A stretch of 64,000 bases of DNA, from contig JABAKD010000009.1 in assembly GCA_012845835.1 (NCBI GenBank), forward strand, positions 125,324 through 189,323. Direction: 5' to 3'. Position numbers and translations under genes: made by a program. The number at the start of each line of letters is the position of its first letter. Position 1 is the stretch's first letter. The notes beneath the pieces were generated by a model that was given only the letters and a program-made list of their open reading frames with translations, was not told where the DNA came from and searched no databases. Positions 20,380 through 32,029 of the stretch are shown piece after piece. Origin of the DNA: Undaria pinnatifida. Lineage: Eukaryota > Sar > Phaeophyceae > Laminariales > Alariaceae.

Positions 20380-21000
20380 CAGGGCAGTCGCGGCTTGATT
20401 GAGCGCTCGCTTCTGAGCTATGGTTCGCCCCAGTACCTCGCCATCTCTTTTTCCCAGGATGTTCGATTCATGTGAGCGCTCGCTCCGCAGTCCGCATCAT
20501 TGCAGGCACAAGACGACTCCCGTCCGATGACGATGTATCGCTCCCCACCGAGATATCGGCGTCAGGAGACGTCTCGTTGCCCTCCGACGACAGATAAACA
20601 TATAGTAGGGGAGCTGTAGTGTCGGGGGTCGGGAGATTTTCACCCGCCACTGTACCCCTTTCACCTTCTCCACCATGGTCTACACTTCCACATTCTCCAC
20701 CATGGCCTACACTCCCCGCCGGAAGTGTTGTTTGACGCTGATGGGGGGCTTCCCCTGCCCAGAAGTGGCAATAGAATCGGTGAACCTGATTAAAAAAACC
20801 TTCCAGCCGTCCTGGTTCTCGCGTCTCCCCCAGCTCCGATATCCCTCCGGGCTCTGACGTCCCTATCGGTTCCGGCCCACCAGCCAATTCCGGCGATGCC
20901 GACTGCTGAAGTTTCACCGGTAACACTTCCATATCCAATGGTTACTCCTATGTAACGTCTCTCATTTGAATGACATTGTTTGCCCGCGTCAGAATCCGCC
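20380..21000 (-). pseudogene. Copia linker between integrase and RT
   Basis: A 156-codon open frame (20,468-20,938) is rich in Glu, Gly, Pro, Ser and Thr, with short acidic clusters. It has no catalytic motif, as expected for the unstructured spacer of copia polyproteins. Its persistence as an open frame probably reflects composition rather than selection. Confidence 0.6.
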
Positions 21001-21049
21001 ATGAGTAACGGCCGTGGTTGATGCCCGGTCCGAGGTAGAAGCCACTCTC

Positions 21050-21980
21050 ACACCTGGGGAACGACTTTGACGTGCGGGTCCTGCTGCAACGCCCCGGACG
21101 AAGAAACGGGTGTAGGTATTACGGTGCTTCGTTGACGTACCATGTCCCGTTCGGCGACTTGATGCCCCTGTTTGATGTCGATGCAGTGAAGGACAGAGCT
21201 TTGGACGCCCAGCCAGTTCACAGTCTCAGCTCAGAGGGTCTACGGCGATGGCAGTTCGATGTGTGGAAGGCGGATGGAGGCTTGGACGCGACCGCGTTTT
21301 TGATGATGCGGAGGACTCTCTCGGCAACGCCTTAAAATTATGGACTCCTTGCGTTCGAGAATTCGTGCTCAATACAATTTTGCCTACACACGTCCCCGAA
21401 ATCCTCACCAGCGAAATCTCCACCGTTGTCAGACCTTACTATATCTACCTCTGACGGCACATCATCTGCACGCACATCAGCGGAAAACTTCCTGGAGGCG
21501 TCCACCGCATCGGAACCACGCTGAAGAACGTATCCCTAATAGTACCGTATAAAGCATTCACCTTCACTATCATTATATACCGTTGATCTGTGACAGTGAA
21601 TTGAAACTGTTGGGTCCACTGTGACAAATACTATTCCTAGTTTCCGCGTACCTGGAGATTTTTCTGTAGTCTTGGTACTCGGCTTAGGGAATCCCTCCGC
21701 CATGGAACACCCTGTGCACGTTCTCAATTCACCTAGTAGCTGTACATCTAGCAAATTTAGCCGTCTCTCTCAACAGATAGTCGTTAGCATTACGGTGCAC
21801 GCAGTGGAAAACGTTGATGTCTACAGCAGCCTTCCGCGAGTCGGCATTCTGCGGCTGTGACAGGGAATACCTGGGGAACAGAGTGAGTAGGCTTCACGGG
21901 GTCTCGATGGGCTCGACAACCGACACGAGAAAGGGTTTGTGTTTGTCATCATTATGGTTGACCCTACTATAACCCAAGGT
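21050..21980 (-). pseudogene. Copia integrase remnant
   Basis: A segment with FARCTATR precedes CTGCSMAEGF-like sequence (near 21,700). The second catalytic Asp is in RSDNGGDF (21,418-21,436). The catalytic Glu is retained in GVAERVLRII, after two stop codons in the ARSP-x-F-x-G stretch near 21,330. The C-terminal part holds GPGINHGRYSWRILT (near 21,040). Stops and frameshifts abolish function. Confidence 0.85.
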
Positions 21981-22079
21981 TGAGTATCCAGATCCGCTAA
22001 AGTCCGTAAGCGCAGACGACCATCCACTAAGTAAGATCACGCTCACATCTTTATCATCAGTCACGAAACCGAGTCCTCG

Positions 22080-22420
22080 ATTATGAGCATTCAACAAGAA
22101 GAAAATATTGAAAGCCAAGTTGAGTACGTAAGCCACTTTTTCCAGCTAAATTGTGACACCTCCTTCTTTGTTGGGAAAAGCTACCGTAAGCGACCAGTAA
22201 CCCTCTACGCCAATCAGAGTGTCGTTACCAATCTTGACCGTGTCCTCGGTTGGGTGCAAGTCACCAAGCAGGTCAGCTGATCTCTTGTCATGTGAAAGAT
22301 CGCGCCACACTCAGCTATCCATTTCTATGTGCCATCCTTACTCTGCTCGCGCCCTCCTATCGCATCACTGTTGCCAAGCATTTCAATCGTCAGACACCTT
22401 ATCACCTGACAAGAACCGTT
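22080..22420 (-). pseudogene. Copia protease-to-integrase region remnant
   Basis: Fragments VEGYWSLTVAFPNKEGG, LEKVAYVLNLAFNIFFL and ALTDFSGSGYSTLGYSRV (last at about 21,950-22,000) follow the order seen between copia protease and integrase. The active-site DSGA motif is not recognisable. Confidence 0.6.
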
Positions 22421-22623
22421 AGGGATTTCTTCGTGGCGCGTATTGCGTGTGTGGTACAGTCGTACTATTTGTTTCCTGATTCCATGTATCGGTGACATTT
22501 GTTCCGCATGTCATCGTACTTCCTCCCCCCGTCCTTCGTACTGCTGTTGGCATTTTTGGATTCAGCAGTAGCACAAGAACTACCCTTACCAGCCACGCCC
22601 TTACCAGTACGGTCATGATCATC

Positions 22624-22693
22624 ACTGCCTTCCTGCTTACGGTTTCGGCGGCCGGGCTACTGCCTTCCTGCTTACGGTTTCGGCGGCCGGGCT
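22624..22693. repeat. 35-bp tandem duplication in copia gag region
   Basis: Two adjacent units starting ACTGCCTTCCTGCTTACGG are separated by exactly 35 bases and identical by eye, ending in CGGCCGGGCT. The unit length is not a multiple of three, so it also breaks the gag frame. It must be younger than most of the decay around it because the copies are identical. Confidence 0.9.
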
Positions 22694-23420
22694 AGTTCCC
22701 GGCGAAGGGTTGTCCTACCTTTCGAATGTTCTTGCTCGTTACTCTAGACATGATTGTTGACCTTTGGCTGACCATTGCCTCTATCTCGGCGGGGGTGATG
22801 TTGTCTCTGTACAATATCGTACGCTGTTTAAATTCGACGACTGTCGCAAGTATTTCTTCGACCTTCAAATATACATCCGCTACAGGTAAGTGTACCGATA
22901 GGATCCAAGCACGCCCACGATCTTGTCTAAACGCGCGAAGAACTTCATTAAGACTTCCTTCATTTCCATCTCTAATTCATTGAAAAGACGTTTTCGTTTC
23001 GATTTATCGGGTAGAGCTTTGGGAAGAAACCAATAGACGCCGACCGGCACCGGTCTGTTTGAATCAAACGCTGTGCTCAGCAATTCACAGCGAGTGATGT
23101 TCCCGTTAAGCATGTCCACGCAATACGGGCTGGTCTAGTGCTAGCCTCACTTTATCCTTTACCAATCAATATACCAGACGTCACGGAGATATCGCCTAAC
23201 TGGATATCAGTAACAGTGGTAATAGCCTGCAAGCAATCATTCGGCACCGTAAACGCCTTAAACTGTCTCTTCCATAAAGGGAAATCCATATAACTCCCCA
23301 GTTTCGGTGCAGCAGATTTGATACTGCTTATTTCCCGATGTCTAAAGGCGACACTGCTACCCCTGGCAACTTCGACCTGGCCGATAGTTTGCAGCCGCCT
23401 ATTAATTTAACATGTTCTCT
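22660..23420 (-). pseudogene. Copia gag remnant
   Basis: A 79-codon frame (22,880-23,119) contains VGVYWFLPKALPDKSKRKRL, then ARLDKIVGVLGS. This resembles the capsid part of copia gag, where helices precede a zinc knuckle. The zinc knuckle is not intact. Upstream there are only stop-broken fragments such as RRYLRDVWYIDW. Confidence 0.6.
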
Positions 23421-24290
23421 ACGACTTTGTTAAGCAGATCATGCCCGCTCACCAGTCCCAGTACTATCTGGATGCTGGTCTCCATGGACAGATCCCGCTT
23501 GCAGTCTGCCAGTTTCCTCCTGACTAGCCTCAGTCTTCGACAGCTTTTTCAAAGAAAGGTCCTTGCCGGATTCCCGATTTGCGTCTTGAGTTATTTATCA
23601 CTACCTTCTTGGCCACCCATCTCAGAACAACCAGCTAATTTCAAATTTCATCACGTTAACGTGTTCCATTTACAGCGTTGAACAGAAAATGGAGTGACAA
23701 CAACAATAACCCGGAGCCGAATTCCAGAAAGAATGCTCTATGTCCCAGATACAAGAACATGTAGTATTTTATCTTTATTGTTGTGTGTCCGGAGGAACAC
23801 GGAGGAGAAACGTTTGGAGAAGATGACGAGAGGATGGCGAGAAGGGGGTGACCATAAGGCGGGCATGGACAACTACATCACAATACAACCAATCACATGG
23901 ATTTCTCGTGTTCTCTTAAGATCCATCGTACTCTTTATGCAAAAGTGCAGCTACCCACTCGGAACCAATCAGCGAGGAACGCGGAGAGTAAGGCAGGATG
24001 CTACCGTTGATCATGTCTCCTGCATGCCCCGTAGATAACGTGGGTCATTATACTACCGTACGAGATGTACGTACGTGCCGCATTCTGCATCCCGCGTCGG
24101 CCTTCCTGGACAGTGCAATGATCCCGAATCGCACAACAATTGAAATATCGGATATCAAACTTAAGATATCAGCAGAGAGTCAATTTTTCCGCGGACATAG
24201 ACAGTTGGTCTATAGCTCATGCAGATAGCGGATACCGAGTGGAATTCTATGGCAATTGCTTCGGGGGATCCAACGTAACAGAGATGAATC
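23420..24290. other. No feature recognised between copia and gypsy fragments
   Basis: The longest frame is plus-strand 23,694-24,038 (114 codons) with no recognisable domain. The copia 5' end and its LTR should lie in or near this segment but were not identified by eye. At 24,265-24,293 the sequence becomes alignable to the end of gypsy pol (GATGAATCTCGAGG). Confidence 0.4.
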
Positions 24291-24292
24291 TC

Positions 24293-25254
24293 GAGGCTCG
24301 GCCGTGGCCAGCTGACTTTCAAGCCGTCACCGCTTGTCGATAATTAATTTCCAATTTCTGGGGTGTGAGCTTTGGAGTGTTTTTCTTCATTGGCTTGTTC
24401 GTGGTGTTCCGAGCGTTTCAACCGGATGTGGGGCGGGCCTTACCATTTGCTTTATAATCCTGCCGGCCGGCCCCCGCTTAGAGTTGTGCAAAAGTCTGAG
24501 TAATGAGCTTGATATTTGAGGTAATGTCTGTTTTTCGTGTTCGTTCAAGTTTGCCCTGCCGACGGCCTTCTCAACCGAGAGGTCGGGGGCGTCCGGGGTA
24601 CCCTATTCACGAATAGCGTGGTACGAGGCTGTACCGGACATTGTGTTATATCTATTAATATGTGTATACTGGGTGCCCTATTCACGAATAACGCGGTGCG
24701 AGGCTGTACCGGACATTGTGTTTTGTCTAATAATATGTGTATATTGTGTGTTGTGTTTGTTCTACTTGTTTTCGTCTGAATAATGCTCTCCCTCACTGGG
24801 CTTCAGGTGATGTCACCTTTAATTCTAGGTATTTTATCGTTTCCTTGTCCTCATTCCCCTTATGCCAGTGGTCCGCCGGAGGCTATGCCAGTGGTCCGCG
24901 GGAGTCTTCGCACGACACCTCCCACCTAATAGCGCCTGTGTTCCCCTTTATTTCCACGATGGTTTGTCTGGCCGTAATGCACTTTTCAATGCTTTGTTTT
25001 GCCGTAGAGCGTTTTCCGTCTAGCTCCTCCCCGCCACATCGGCGGCACGCACCAGGTTTACGATGGGTGATTGGCATTGTTTGAAGGATCTGCGCTTTTT
25101 TCAATTGCATTCTCGACGTTTCATGGGTTCATGGCCAGGCAATTACAAATGTGGAAATGGTTTTTGAGGAGCCGAATCTTCTACTCACGGTCTAGTTCAT
25201 AAAACCAAAGTTTCCCCGAACCTCCCACATTTCAGGCTTATCAGAGTGGGCTAG
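24293..25254 (+). mobile_element. Gypsy family 3' region, truncated copy on plus strand
   Basis: Plus-strand homologue of the 12,054-12,880 and 37,695-38,590 segments. It starts at CTCGGCCGTGGCCAGCTGAC and runs through GTCCGCGGGAGTC and TCACGGTCTAGTTCATA to a putative polypurine tract AGAGTGGGCTAG (25,243-25,254). The match extends slightly upstream into the pol end. Nearly all of the body of the element is missing. It includes a local duplication of about 75 bp at 24,597-24,750 that the other copies lack. Confidence 0.75.
24597..24750 (+). repeat. Imperfect ~75-bp tandem duplication inside gypsy 3' region
   Basis: Two units share CCCTATTCACGAATA, CGAGGCTGTACCGGACATTG and TAATATGTGTATA with a handful of substitutions. 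The divergence between units suggests the duplication is not recent. Confidence 0.85.
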
Positions 25255-25527
25255 TGTTATGATACTGCCTGCGGAAAGCCTCAATTACCTGTGCAAAAAT
25301 GAAATTAGCCGTTTTCGTATGATAAGATCTCGTTTCCTAATCGAGACAGTCGGGAAATGAAACCGAGGCATGCACGTCAGTCCCCTAATGTTATCCGGAG
25401 CTCTGGTGGAAAAAATATATAACCTGCTTCTCTAATACGGCAAAAAAATTGGGTAATTACCGAACACTTGGATAACAACAGAGAGACCTGGAAGGCACAC
25501 TCTGTGTCCCCGCCCAATACCGTAACA
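25255..25527 (+). repeat. Gypsy family LTR, diverged, plus strand
   Basis: Starts TGTTATGATACTG and ends CCGTAACA, about 273 bp, directly after a purine-rich tract. The 3' third matches the other LTRs (CACTCTGTGTCCCC) and ATCCGGAGCTCTGGTGG is conserved in the middle. The central palindrome is no longer recognisable. It is an older copy than those at 37-39 kb. Confidence 0.7.
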
Positions 25528-26420
25528 AAAGTCTGATTGGTATCAAGTATCAATTTTGTGGTTTGTGGAACTGTAAGGTATCTGCGGAGATGCGGCGGAA
25601 ACTATGGTTTTCCTGATTAGAAATACAAATAATTAGTGGCCTCTAATCTCTTTACATTGCGGTCACCGCGTGGCTGCGAGGAAAGGCTCCTCAGTTGCAC
25701 TTCACAAATAGAACCACCCCTCTCTCCCATCTGCCTTATGGCATTCCAGATATGGTGACATGTGTCTCCGCGAGCCAGATTTTACCCCAAACACCGGGAT
25801 TATCGATCAACTGTTACTACTTTGTCGAGTGAATACGCCTGCAAACGACTGACCAGAGGCCTGACTTAATGGTTTACTCATGCTTATTGTAGTCCATAGA
25901 CTAACCGGGTAAGACAACCTAAGCCCCCCATTCCCCCCTAATGGACGCCTTTTTCCTGGATTGAAAGCAAATAGGAAACGTGAAAGGGAAGAGCTGAAAA
26001 AAGCTGTTTGTCAGAAAGTTTCTGCTTTCAGGTGATGAAATACGAATGCATGCTAAATACCAGGTAGTGTTTTGTCTTTTCCAGGGCCCGCTTTGCGAAA
26101 TTTCTGTGTATCGTAGAAGTGAGGTGAAATAACCTACAACAACAGCAGTGACTAGTAAAGAACGAACAAAATGGCAAAAATCACGACCATAAGAATTGCG
26201 AAACTACGGAGAATCGAACGACGGCGAATTTAGTGTTTGACGAAGGGGGAACCGCGATATGGTCTCTAGTATTTTACCTCGGAAATTCAGAATCAAGCCA
26301 CGTACTAAATTCCCGTGGCCTTAACGCGGTCCCTACTTGGTAGAAATTTTCAACGTCGTTTGATTCGCCGTGTATGGAACCCAATCTTTCGTCAAGTCTC
26401 CTTGCAGCGCCAACTGGTAT
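25528..26420. other. No feature recognised
   Basis: AT-rich with no frame over 65 codons and no repeat block shared with the rest of the window that I could see. TIR-B begins at about 26,425. Confidence 0.5.
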
Positions 26421-26424
26421 ACAA

Positions 26425-29400
26425 ATAAATATACACTCCATTGTGAGGTCAAATATTTTGTCGAAACTCATCTTTGCAAGCTGTGTGTGATACTCCGATC
26501 GCGCGTATTACGGGTTGTGTGTCCTCATGAAGGATACAGGTCGGCGACTCCCCTTACAACTACAGCAGTGTAGCTATCAGAGTCAACGGGATGATGTTTG
26601 TCGGTCTGCGCGCTAAAACGTTGAAACCCGTTTTCGAGGGGGACAAAACCTGACAGCTGTGGAAGGAAATGCATCCGTTTATCATGTGAATCCTGTAGGT
26701 CGAATGACCGTTGAGGGGAGGGCGGAGTTTTTAAAGACGTGGGGGCCTGGTAACGATCAAAAGGGAGCGGGGGTGAGGGTGAGGGGGGGGGTTGAGGGAA
26801 CGGGCGGGGCAGCTCAATTTGTTTGTGGACACTATAAATCATTCAAGGGGATCAATCTGACTGTTTTGGAAACAAGGCATCAGTTTATCATGGGCGGGGG
26901 GCGGGGCGGGCGAGGCAGAGCAATCTGTGCGTGGAACCTCTACAATCTTCAAGGGGATTAATGTGACGGTTTAGAAAAGAATGCACCAGCTTATCATGTA
27001 TATCCTTTAAGTCGTACAACCAGTGAATAGAGGGCGGAGTGTTCGAGGGGCTGGGGGTGAGGGTGGGGCTTGAGGAGGTGGGGGGGGTGGGAGGGGGGGG
27101 AGGGGGGGGCGGGGGGGGGGGGGGGGGGTTGAGGGGGGGAGGGAGAAAAGAGATTTAGGTCCCTTAGATGTAGGGGTTTGTTATCCGCGTTGTGCCAGGT
27201 CTAGGCGATACTGTGGGTGGTGGGAAAGAGGGGGGGGGGGGCGTTGGGGGCGGGGGGGGAGGTTGTGGGAGTGCAGCAGAAGCATGAATGGCTCTTGGAA
27301 GATAATGAGTTGATATCCAGGGTTTAAATGTGTTTATCACTCAAGGGGGGTTCGATATCAAGTGGGGCGTTTGAGCAAGAAAGAGCGGTACAAGAAAAGA
27401 AAGGGGGGGTGGGGCAAGGGTTTTCAAGAGGTTTAGGTCACATATAATTATATAATACACTCCAGCTATGAGATCGTAGATTGGGTCGAAACTCATCTTT
27501 GCAAGATTGTATGTGACACTCCGATCGCGCGTATTAATCATGTATGTAGGGGCTTGCTATACGCGTGGTGCAAGGTCTAGGTGATCGTGCGGGTGGTGAG
27601 GAAGGAGGGGCCCTTGCCGGGGAGGGGGTTTGGATGAATGAAACATACGTCATGGACGGTTTGAAACATAATCACGTTATATTAACTGTGTACAAGTGTT
27701 TACTACTGTGGCCGATTCCGATTGTAAGTGGGGCGTTTGAACAAACTTGGAGGGGGAAAAAATGGGCGGGGGTGGGGCAGGGGGGGTGAAAAAGAGGGCG
27801 GAAAAGAGTTGGAGCTACAGCATGGATATCTAGAAAGATGATGAGATGATATCAGGTGGCTGGTAGTGTTTACTACTCTACATGTAGTTGATTTCGTTCT
27901 TATGTGGAGCGTTTGAACAAGAGAGATCGGTGGGGGGGAAAAGGGGGGGCATTTCAACACGTGCTCGGAAACTATAAATCCCTGAAAGGAACAAATCTGA
28001 CCGTTGTTCGCAAGAATGCATCCTGTTATGTCACCGTATATTATTTTAGGTTTGATGTTAGATCAAGTGTGCAACCCAGTCTTGAGATGTAGTACACAAC
28101 GTGTTGAAGGTTCATAATTTGTTGTTGTACATGGATCGAAAGATAAAATATGTCAATCGATGGGTACAATCATGTAGTTACCATTACTCTCTGCGCTCAA
28201 CTACGTTACTTCGTTAATTATGCTTCGCGTGGCATAGGTTGGGAGGCAATCATGCAGACGGTATGTACGAAATATATGTTGAAAATATATAAACACTCTA
28301 GCTGTGAGTTCGAATTTTTTGTCGAAACTCATCTTTGCAAGCTGTGTGTGATACTCCGATCGCGCGTATTACGGGTTGTGTGTCCTCATTAAGGATATAG
28401 GTCGGCGACTCCCCTTGCAACTACAGTGTAGCTATATGGGTCAACAGGGTGATGTTAGGCAGTCTGTGCACGAAAGCTAAAAAACCCGTTTCTGAGGGGG
28501 ACAAAATCTGACAGCTGTGGAGGGAAATGCATTAGTTTATCAAGTGAGTCCTGTGTGTCAAATAACCGGTAAGGGGATGGCGGAGTTTTGAAGGACGTGA
28601 GGGCCTGATTTTGATCGAGAGGCCGGCGGGAGGGGGGGAGGGGGAGGAGGGGACGATTGGCCGCTCAATTTGTGCGTTGGAACTATAAACCCTTCTTGTG
28701 GGGGAGGGAGGGGGGAGGGCTTTAGGTCGCATAGATGTAGGGGTTTGCTATGCGCGTGGTGCTAGGTCTAGGCGATGGTGCGGGTGGTGGGGAAGGAGAG
28801 GCGGGGGGGGATGGGAATTGCAGAAGCGGCATGGACGGCTCTAAGTAGATAATGAGGCGGTTCCAGGGCGTGGAAGTGTTCATTTCTATGGCGGATTTCG
28901 ACATTAGGTGGGGCGTTCAAGCAACTAAGAGCGACGAAAAAACGAAGGGGGTGTGGGGGGGGGGAAGGGTTTTTTTAGAAGTTTAGGTCATATATAATTA
29001 AAGAATACACTTCAACTATGAGATCAAGTATAGTATTTGTTCGACAGTGATCTTCGCAACATTGTGTGTCATCCTCCGATCGCGCGTATTAATCATATAT
29101 AAGGGCTTGCTATACTCGCGGTGCTGGGTCTAGGCGATCGTAGGGGGGTGTGGGGAAGGAGGGGGCGTTGAAGGGGGGCGGGCGGGATAAATGAAAGCCA
29201 CGTCGTGGATGGCGAGAAAAATAAATATACATTCACTCCAGCTGTAAGATCGAAAATTTAGTCGAAACTCATGTTTGCAAGCTGTGTGTGATACTGCGCT
29301 CGCGCGGTTTACTGGGTTTGTGTCCTTATTGAGGATATTGGTCGGCCACTCCTCTCAGAACCGCAGTAGTGTAGCTTGTGCCAGGGTCAACAGCGTGATG

Positions 29401-29810
29401 ATTATAGGTCTGTGGGCGGAACTATTGAACTCTTTTTGGAGGTGGACACTTTCTGACAACTGTGGAAGTAAATGCGTAACTTTGTCAAGTGCATCATGTA
29501 AGTCGTAGAACTGGTTAGGCGAGGGCGGATTCTTCTTCACGGGCGTGGGTGCCTGGGTTCGAACAAGGTATATAGTCCATGTTTCTAAATCCCCCAAGTC
29601 CTTAAATCCTCTCTCCCCTCACCAGTGTTTCGACTTACAGGATTCATATGATAAACTGGTGCATTTTCTTCCACAGCTGTCAGATTTTGTCCCCCTTAAA
29701 AACGGGTTTTATAGTTTCCGCGCACAGACTGACTAACATCACCATGTTGACCATGATAGCTACCCTGTAGATGCAAGGCGAGTCGCCGACCTATATCGAA
29801 CATAAATATA
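26425..29810. mobile_element. TIR-B repeats, array of at least three copies
   Basis: Left-hand termini lie at 26,434 (TA, then CACTCC), about 27,450, 28,293 and about 29,235. Conserved blocks TCGGCGACTCCCC, GACAAAATCTGACAGCTGTGG, GTGGTGCTAGGTCTAGGCGAT and GGCATGGACGG recur between G tracts. The longest G-rich stretch is 27,070-27,135. The last right-hand block, in opposite orientation, ends near 29,790. Two kinds of terminus are seen: one continuing ACTCATCTTTGCAAGCTG, the other ACTGATCTTCGCAACATTG. No transposase frame is visible. Confidence 0.75.
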
Positions 29811-29814
29811 TATT

Positions 29815-30575
29815 CGTCGACTATACTTCCTCAAGGAAGGCTCTGTGGATGCAGACCACGATGTAGGGAAGTGAAAAAAACGAAAATGGATAAAAATATG
29901 CAATAAAGACATCGACGACAACAAAAAAACATGGATGTAACAAATGGAAAAACAATCGGAAACTAAGAGAGAAGCATGACGGCACGGTGATAATGAAAAC
30001 AAACATGTTTTGGTATTGCTTACAGTGCCTTTGCCATTGTTTTTTATCATTGCCATCTCAATGATCGTTGTTTCAGCGCTTTTCCTGCGATCTTCGGGAA
30101 TTTTTCCTTCGACTGCCCTGAATTTTTGGGGGTTTAGACCAGGCTTGTGTGCAGTGTGCAGGGAGGATGCTACATGCACGCCAGACATGTGGACCTGTCG
30201 GCGATGTTAGACGGATACACCGGACGCCCGGTGGTGCCAATAATTTCGAAGCAAACTTGACCCCCCTAACACGCGTATGATGTTTATGTAGGGCATCCCG
30301 AATTCTACGCGCGTGACATGCGTATTAAATACATGTTCATTGCCGTATATTGCACGGCCTATTCGCCTTATGACCCTACTGCTTGCTGGGCTTTGTGTTT
30401 TGAACGTGTTTCTATCTCTTTCTGGTAGTTTGTGACGATGGAGCTCGTCTCCCTAACCTTAACCCTCAACTAATGAAACGCGATCAACCAATATAGGGTG
30501 AAACATAACTTTTCTTGTACACAGAGTGCGTCAATCGTCGTCTCGAAATAGTGGAAAGATCTCCTGAAGGCTGCA
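29815..30575. other. No feature recognised
   Basis: The longest frame is minus-strand 29,760-30,188 (142 codons); it overlaps the end of the TIR-B block and has no recognised domain. It contains a Phe/Leu/Ser-rich hydrophobic stretch that coincides with an A-rich plus strand, which suggests an artefact of composition. Confidence 0.4.
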
Positions 30576-30580
30576 CAAAG

Positions 30581-31276
30581 TTGTTGTTGTTGTTCTCACA
30601 TTAACTCGCATAATCAAGCCCGTGGTCACAGGACAGGCTCCAGTCACTCTGGAGCTGAGGAATACCCCAGGGAAAAACACAAACAACCCAAGGTGGTACA
30701 CCCATATATCACAGCTGACGCAATTCATTCCTCCACCAGAAACATATAAAAGTGAAATCGCGAGTCAGTCTACGATGTGTCAGGTCCAGGCCGGTGCATA
30801 CGTCTCACTACTCACGCCTGGAGAAACCAAATATTCCGATTGCCACCCAAGGAAGACTACCACGTATATATTACACGTAGTATGTATCACTACGCATACG
30901 CACGACAGGCATAAGTCAATTGGAGAAAAATAAACAAAGAAAAGAAAAGAAGATAAAGGAAAGGAAAGGAAAGAGAAGAGAAGAGAAAACGAAACAAGAC
31001 GAAAAAGGCAAGCAAAGAGAAGAAAAAGACAATAAAAGCAAGAAAAAGCAAGACAGGGAAGCAAGGGAAGAAGAGAAAAAAAGAAAAAAAAAATAGAAAA
31101 CGAAATGAATGAAAAATGTCATACTAGCAGACCCTAGGAACTGGCTAAGGATGGCCTTGGGCTAACAGAGGGTATCACGTCCATCATCAACGGCACCTGG
31201 GAGAGAACGCAACATGGCGAAGAAGTCAGGGCGGTCTTATGCTATCTTGTGACGGCCATTAGGAAGCCCACAACTT
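30581..31276 (-). mobile_element. LINE 3' UTR and trinucleotide tail
   Basis: The 3' UTR runs from the ORF stop to a tail that on the minus strand reads GTGAGAACAACAACAAC. Blocks GACCGCCCTGACTTCTTCG, the long CTT-rich tract and GACTGGAGCCTGTCCTGTG are conserved in truncated copies elsewhere. Sharing of the same distal block next to GTT repeats at 30.6, 34.8 and 62.6 kb shows that the microsatellites are LINE tails, not independent. Confidence 0.8.
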
Positions 31277-32008
31277 TCAATACGATGATGGCCAAACCCA
31301 GACTTCAGTCTCTTGGGCATGACGCTCCCCCTTCCGCCCCTCCCCCCTTCTTCCCTTTCCCCCTCCCCCCCTCACCCAGTCCCCTCCCCGCCCCCCCCCC
31401 CTTCCCTCTCCCCCCGGCCGCTTAGAGATGCCAACGGTGGATGACGCTGCCGCAGCCTTTGCGGGTCGCTCTGCAGCTTTGCGTCTCTCCGTTTCATGCC
31501 AATTCCGCATTAACAACTCGGCTCCCTCTTCTACTCTTCGAAACCATCTGCCAGCCCTCTGAGCAGCCTTTCGCCATCCTTCGAATTTCATTCCAAAAAC
31601 GGACCTATCCTCCTTCAGATGAGACATCCAGTTTTTCTTTTCCCCCCCTGAGTAGCCTTTACCCCCAACAAACTCCCCAAACATCACCCTCTGTGGCAGA
31701 CGCTCCTCCCCCATGCGTGCCTCGAATCCCGCAAACAAAATCCTCCGTTTGCGCACTATCACCTCAACGCTCTCGGAATCTGTCTGGGCAAGCGCGTCGG
31801 CGTACGATATGGTGTGGTCGTCGCGCTTCTGTTTCCGCCATCCAAGGCATCGGAGGAGCATGGAGCGGTAAACCCGACGTAGCCTGTCATAGTCAGGCTT
31901 CTTCGGGCTCCACGTCATGCAACCGTACAGCAGTGTCTCGACCACCTCAGCTTTCAGCAACCGCACCTTTAACCGTAAACGCACACCCGGGCGATCATAG
32001 ATTTCCAT
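31277..32008 (-). pseudogene. LINE ORF C-terminal region
   Basis: A 243-codon open frame continues the RT after a short gap: KVRLLKAEVVETLLYGCMTW, SMLLRCLGWRKQKRDDHTISY, RKRRILFAGFEARMGEERLP. These lie in the thumb/connection region found in many algal and animal non-LTR elements. The C-terminus is a low-complexity Gly/Arg/Lys tail encoded by the G-rich tract at 31,320-31,425. The frame is open over most of its length, indicating a fairly young copy. Confidence 0.85.
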
Positions 32009-32029
32009 CTTGTACCGCTGGAAGCACGC

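Larger units (their letters stand above)
18740..23420 (-). mobile_element. Ty1/copia retrotransposon, heavily mutated
   Basis: Minus-strand order from high to low coordinate is gag-like, protease region, integrase, linker, reverse transcriptase, RNase H. That is the Ty1/copia order, with integrase before reverse transcriptase. The coding sequence is split by many stops and frameshifts, so no protein can be made from it. LTRs were not identified on either side. It is much more decayed than the gypsy and LINE copies, indicating an older insertion. Confidence 0.88.
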
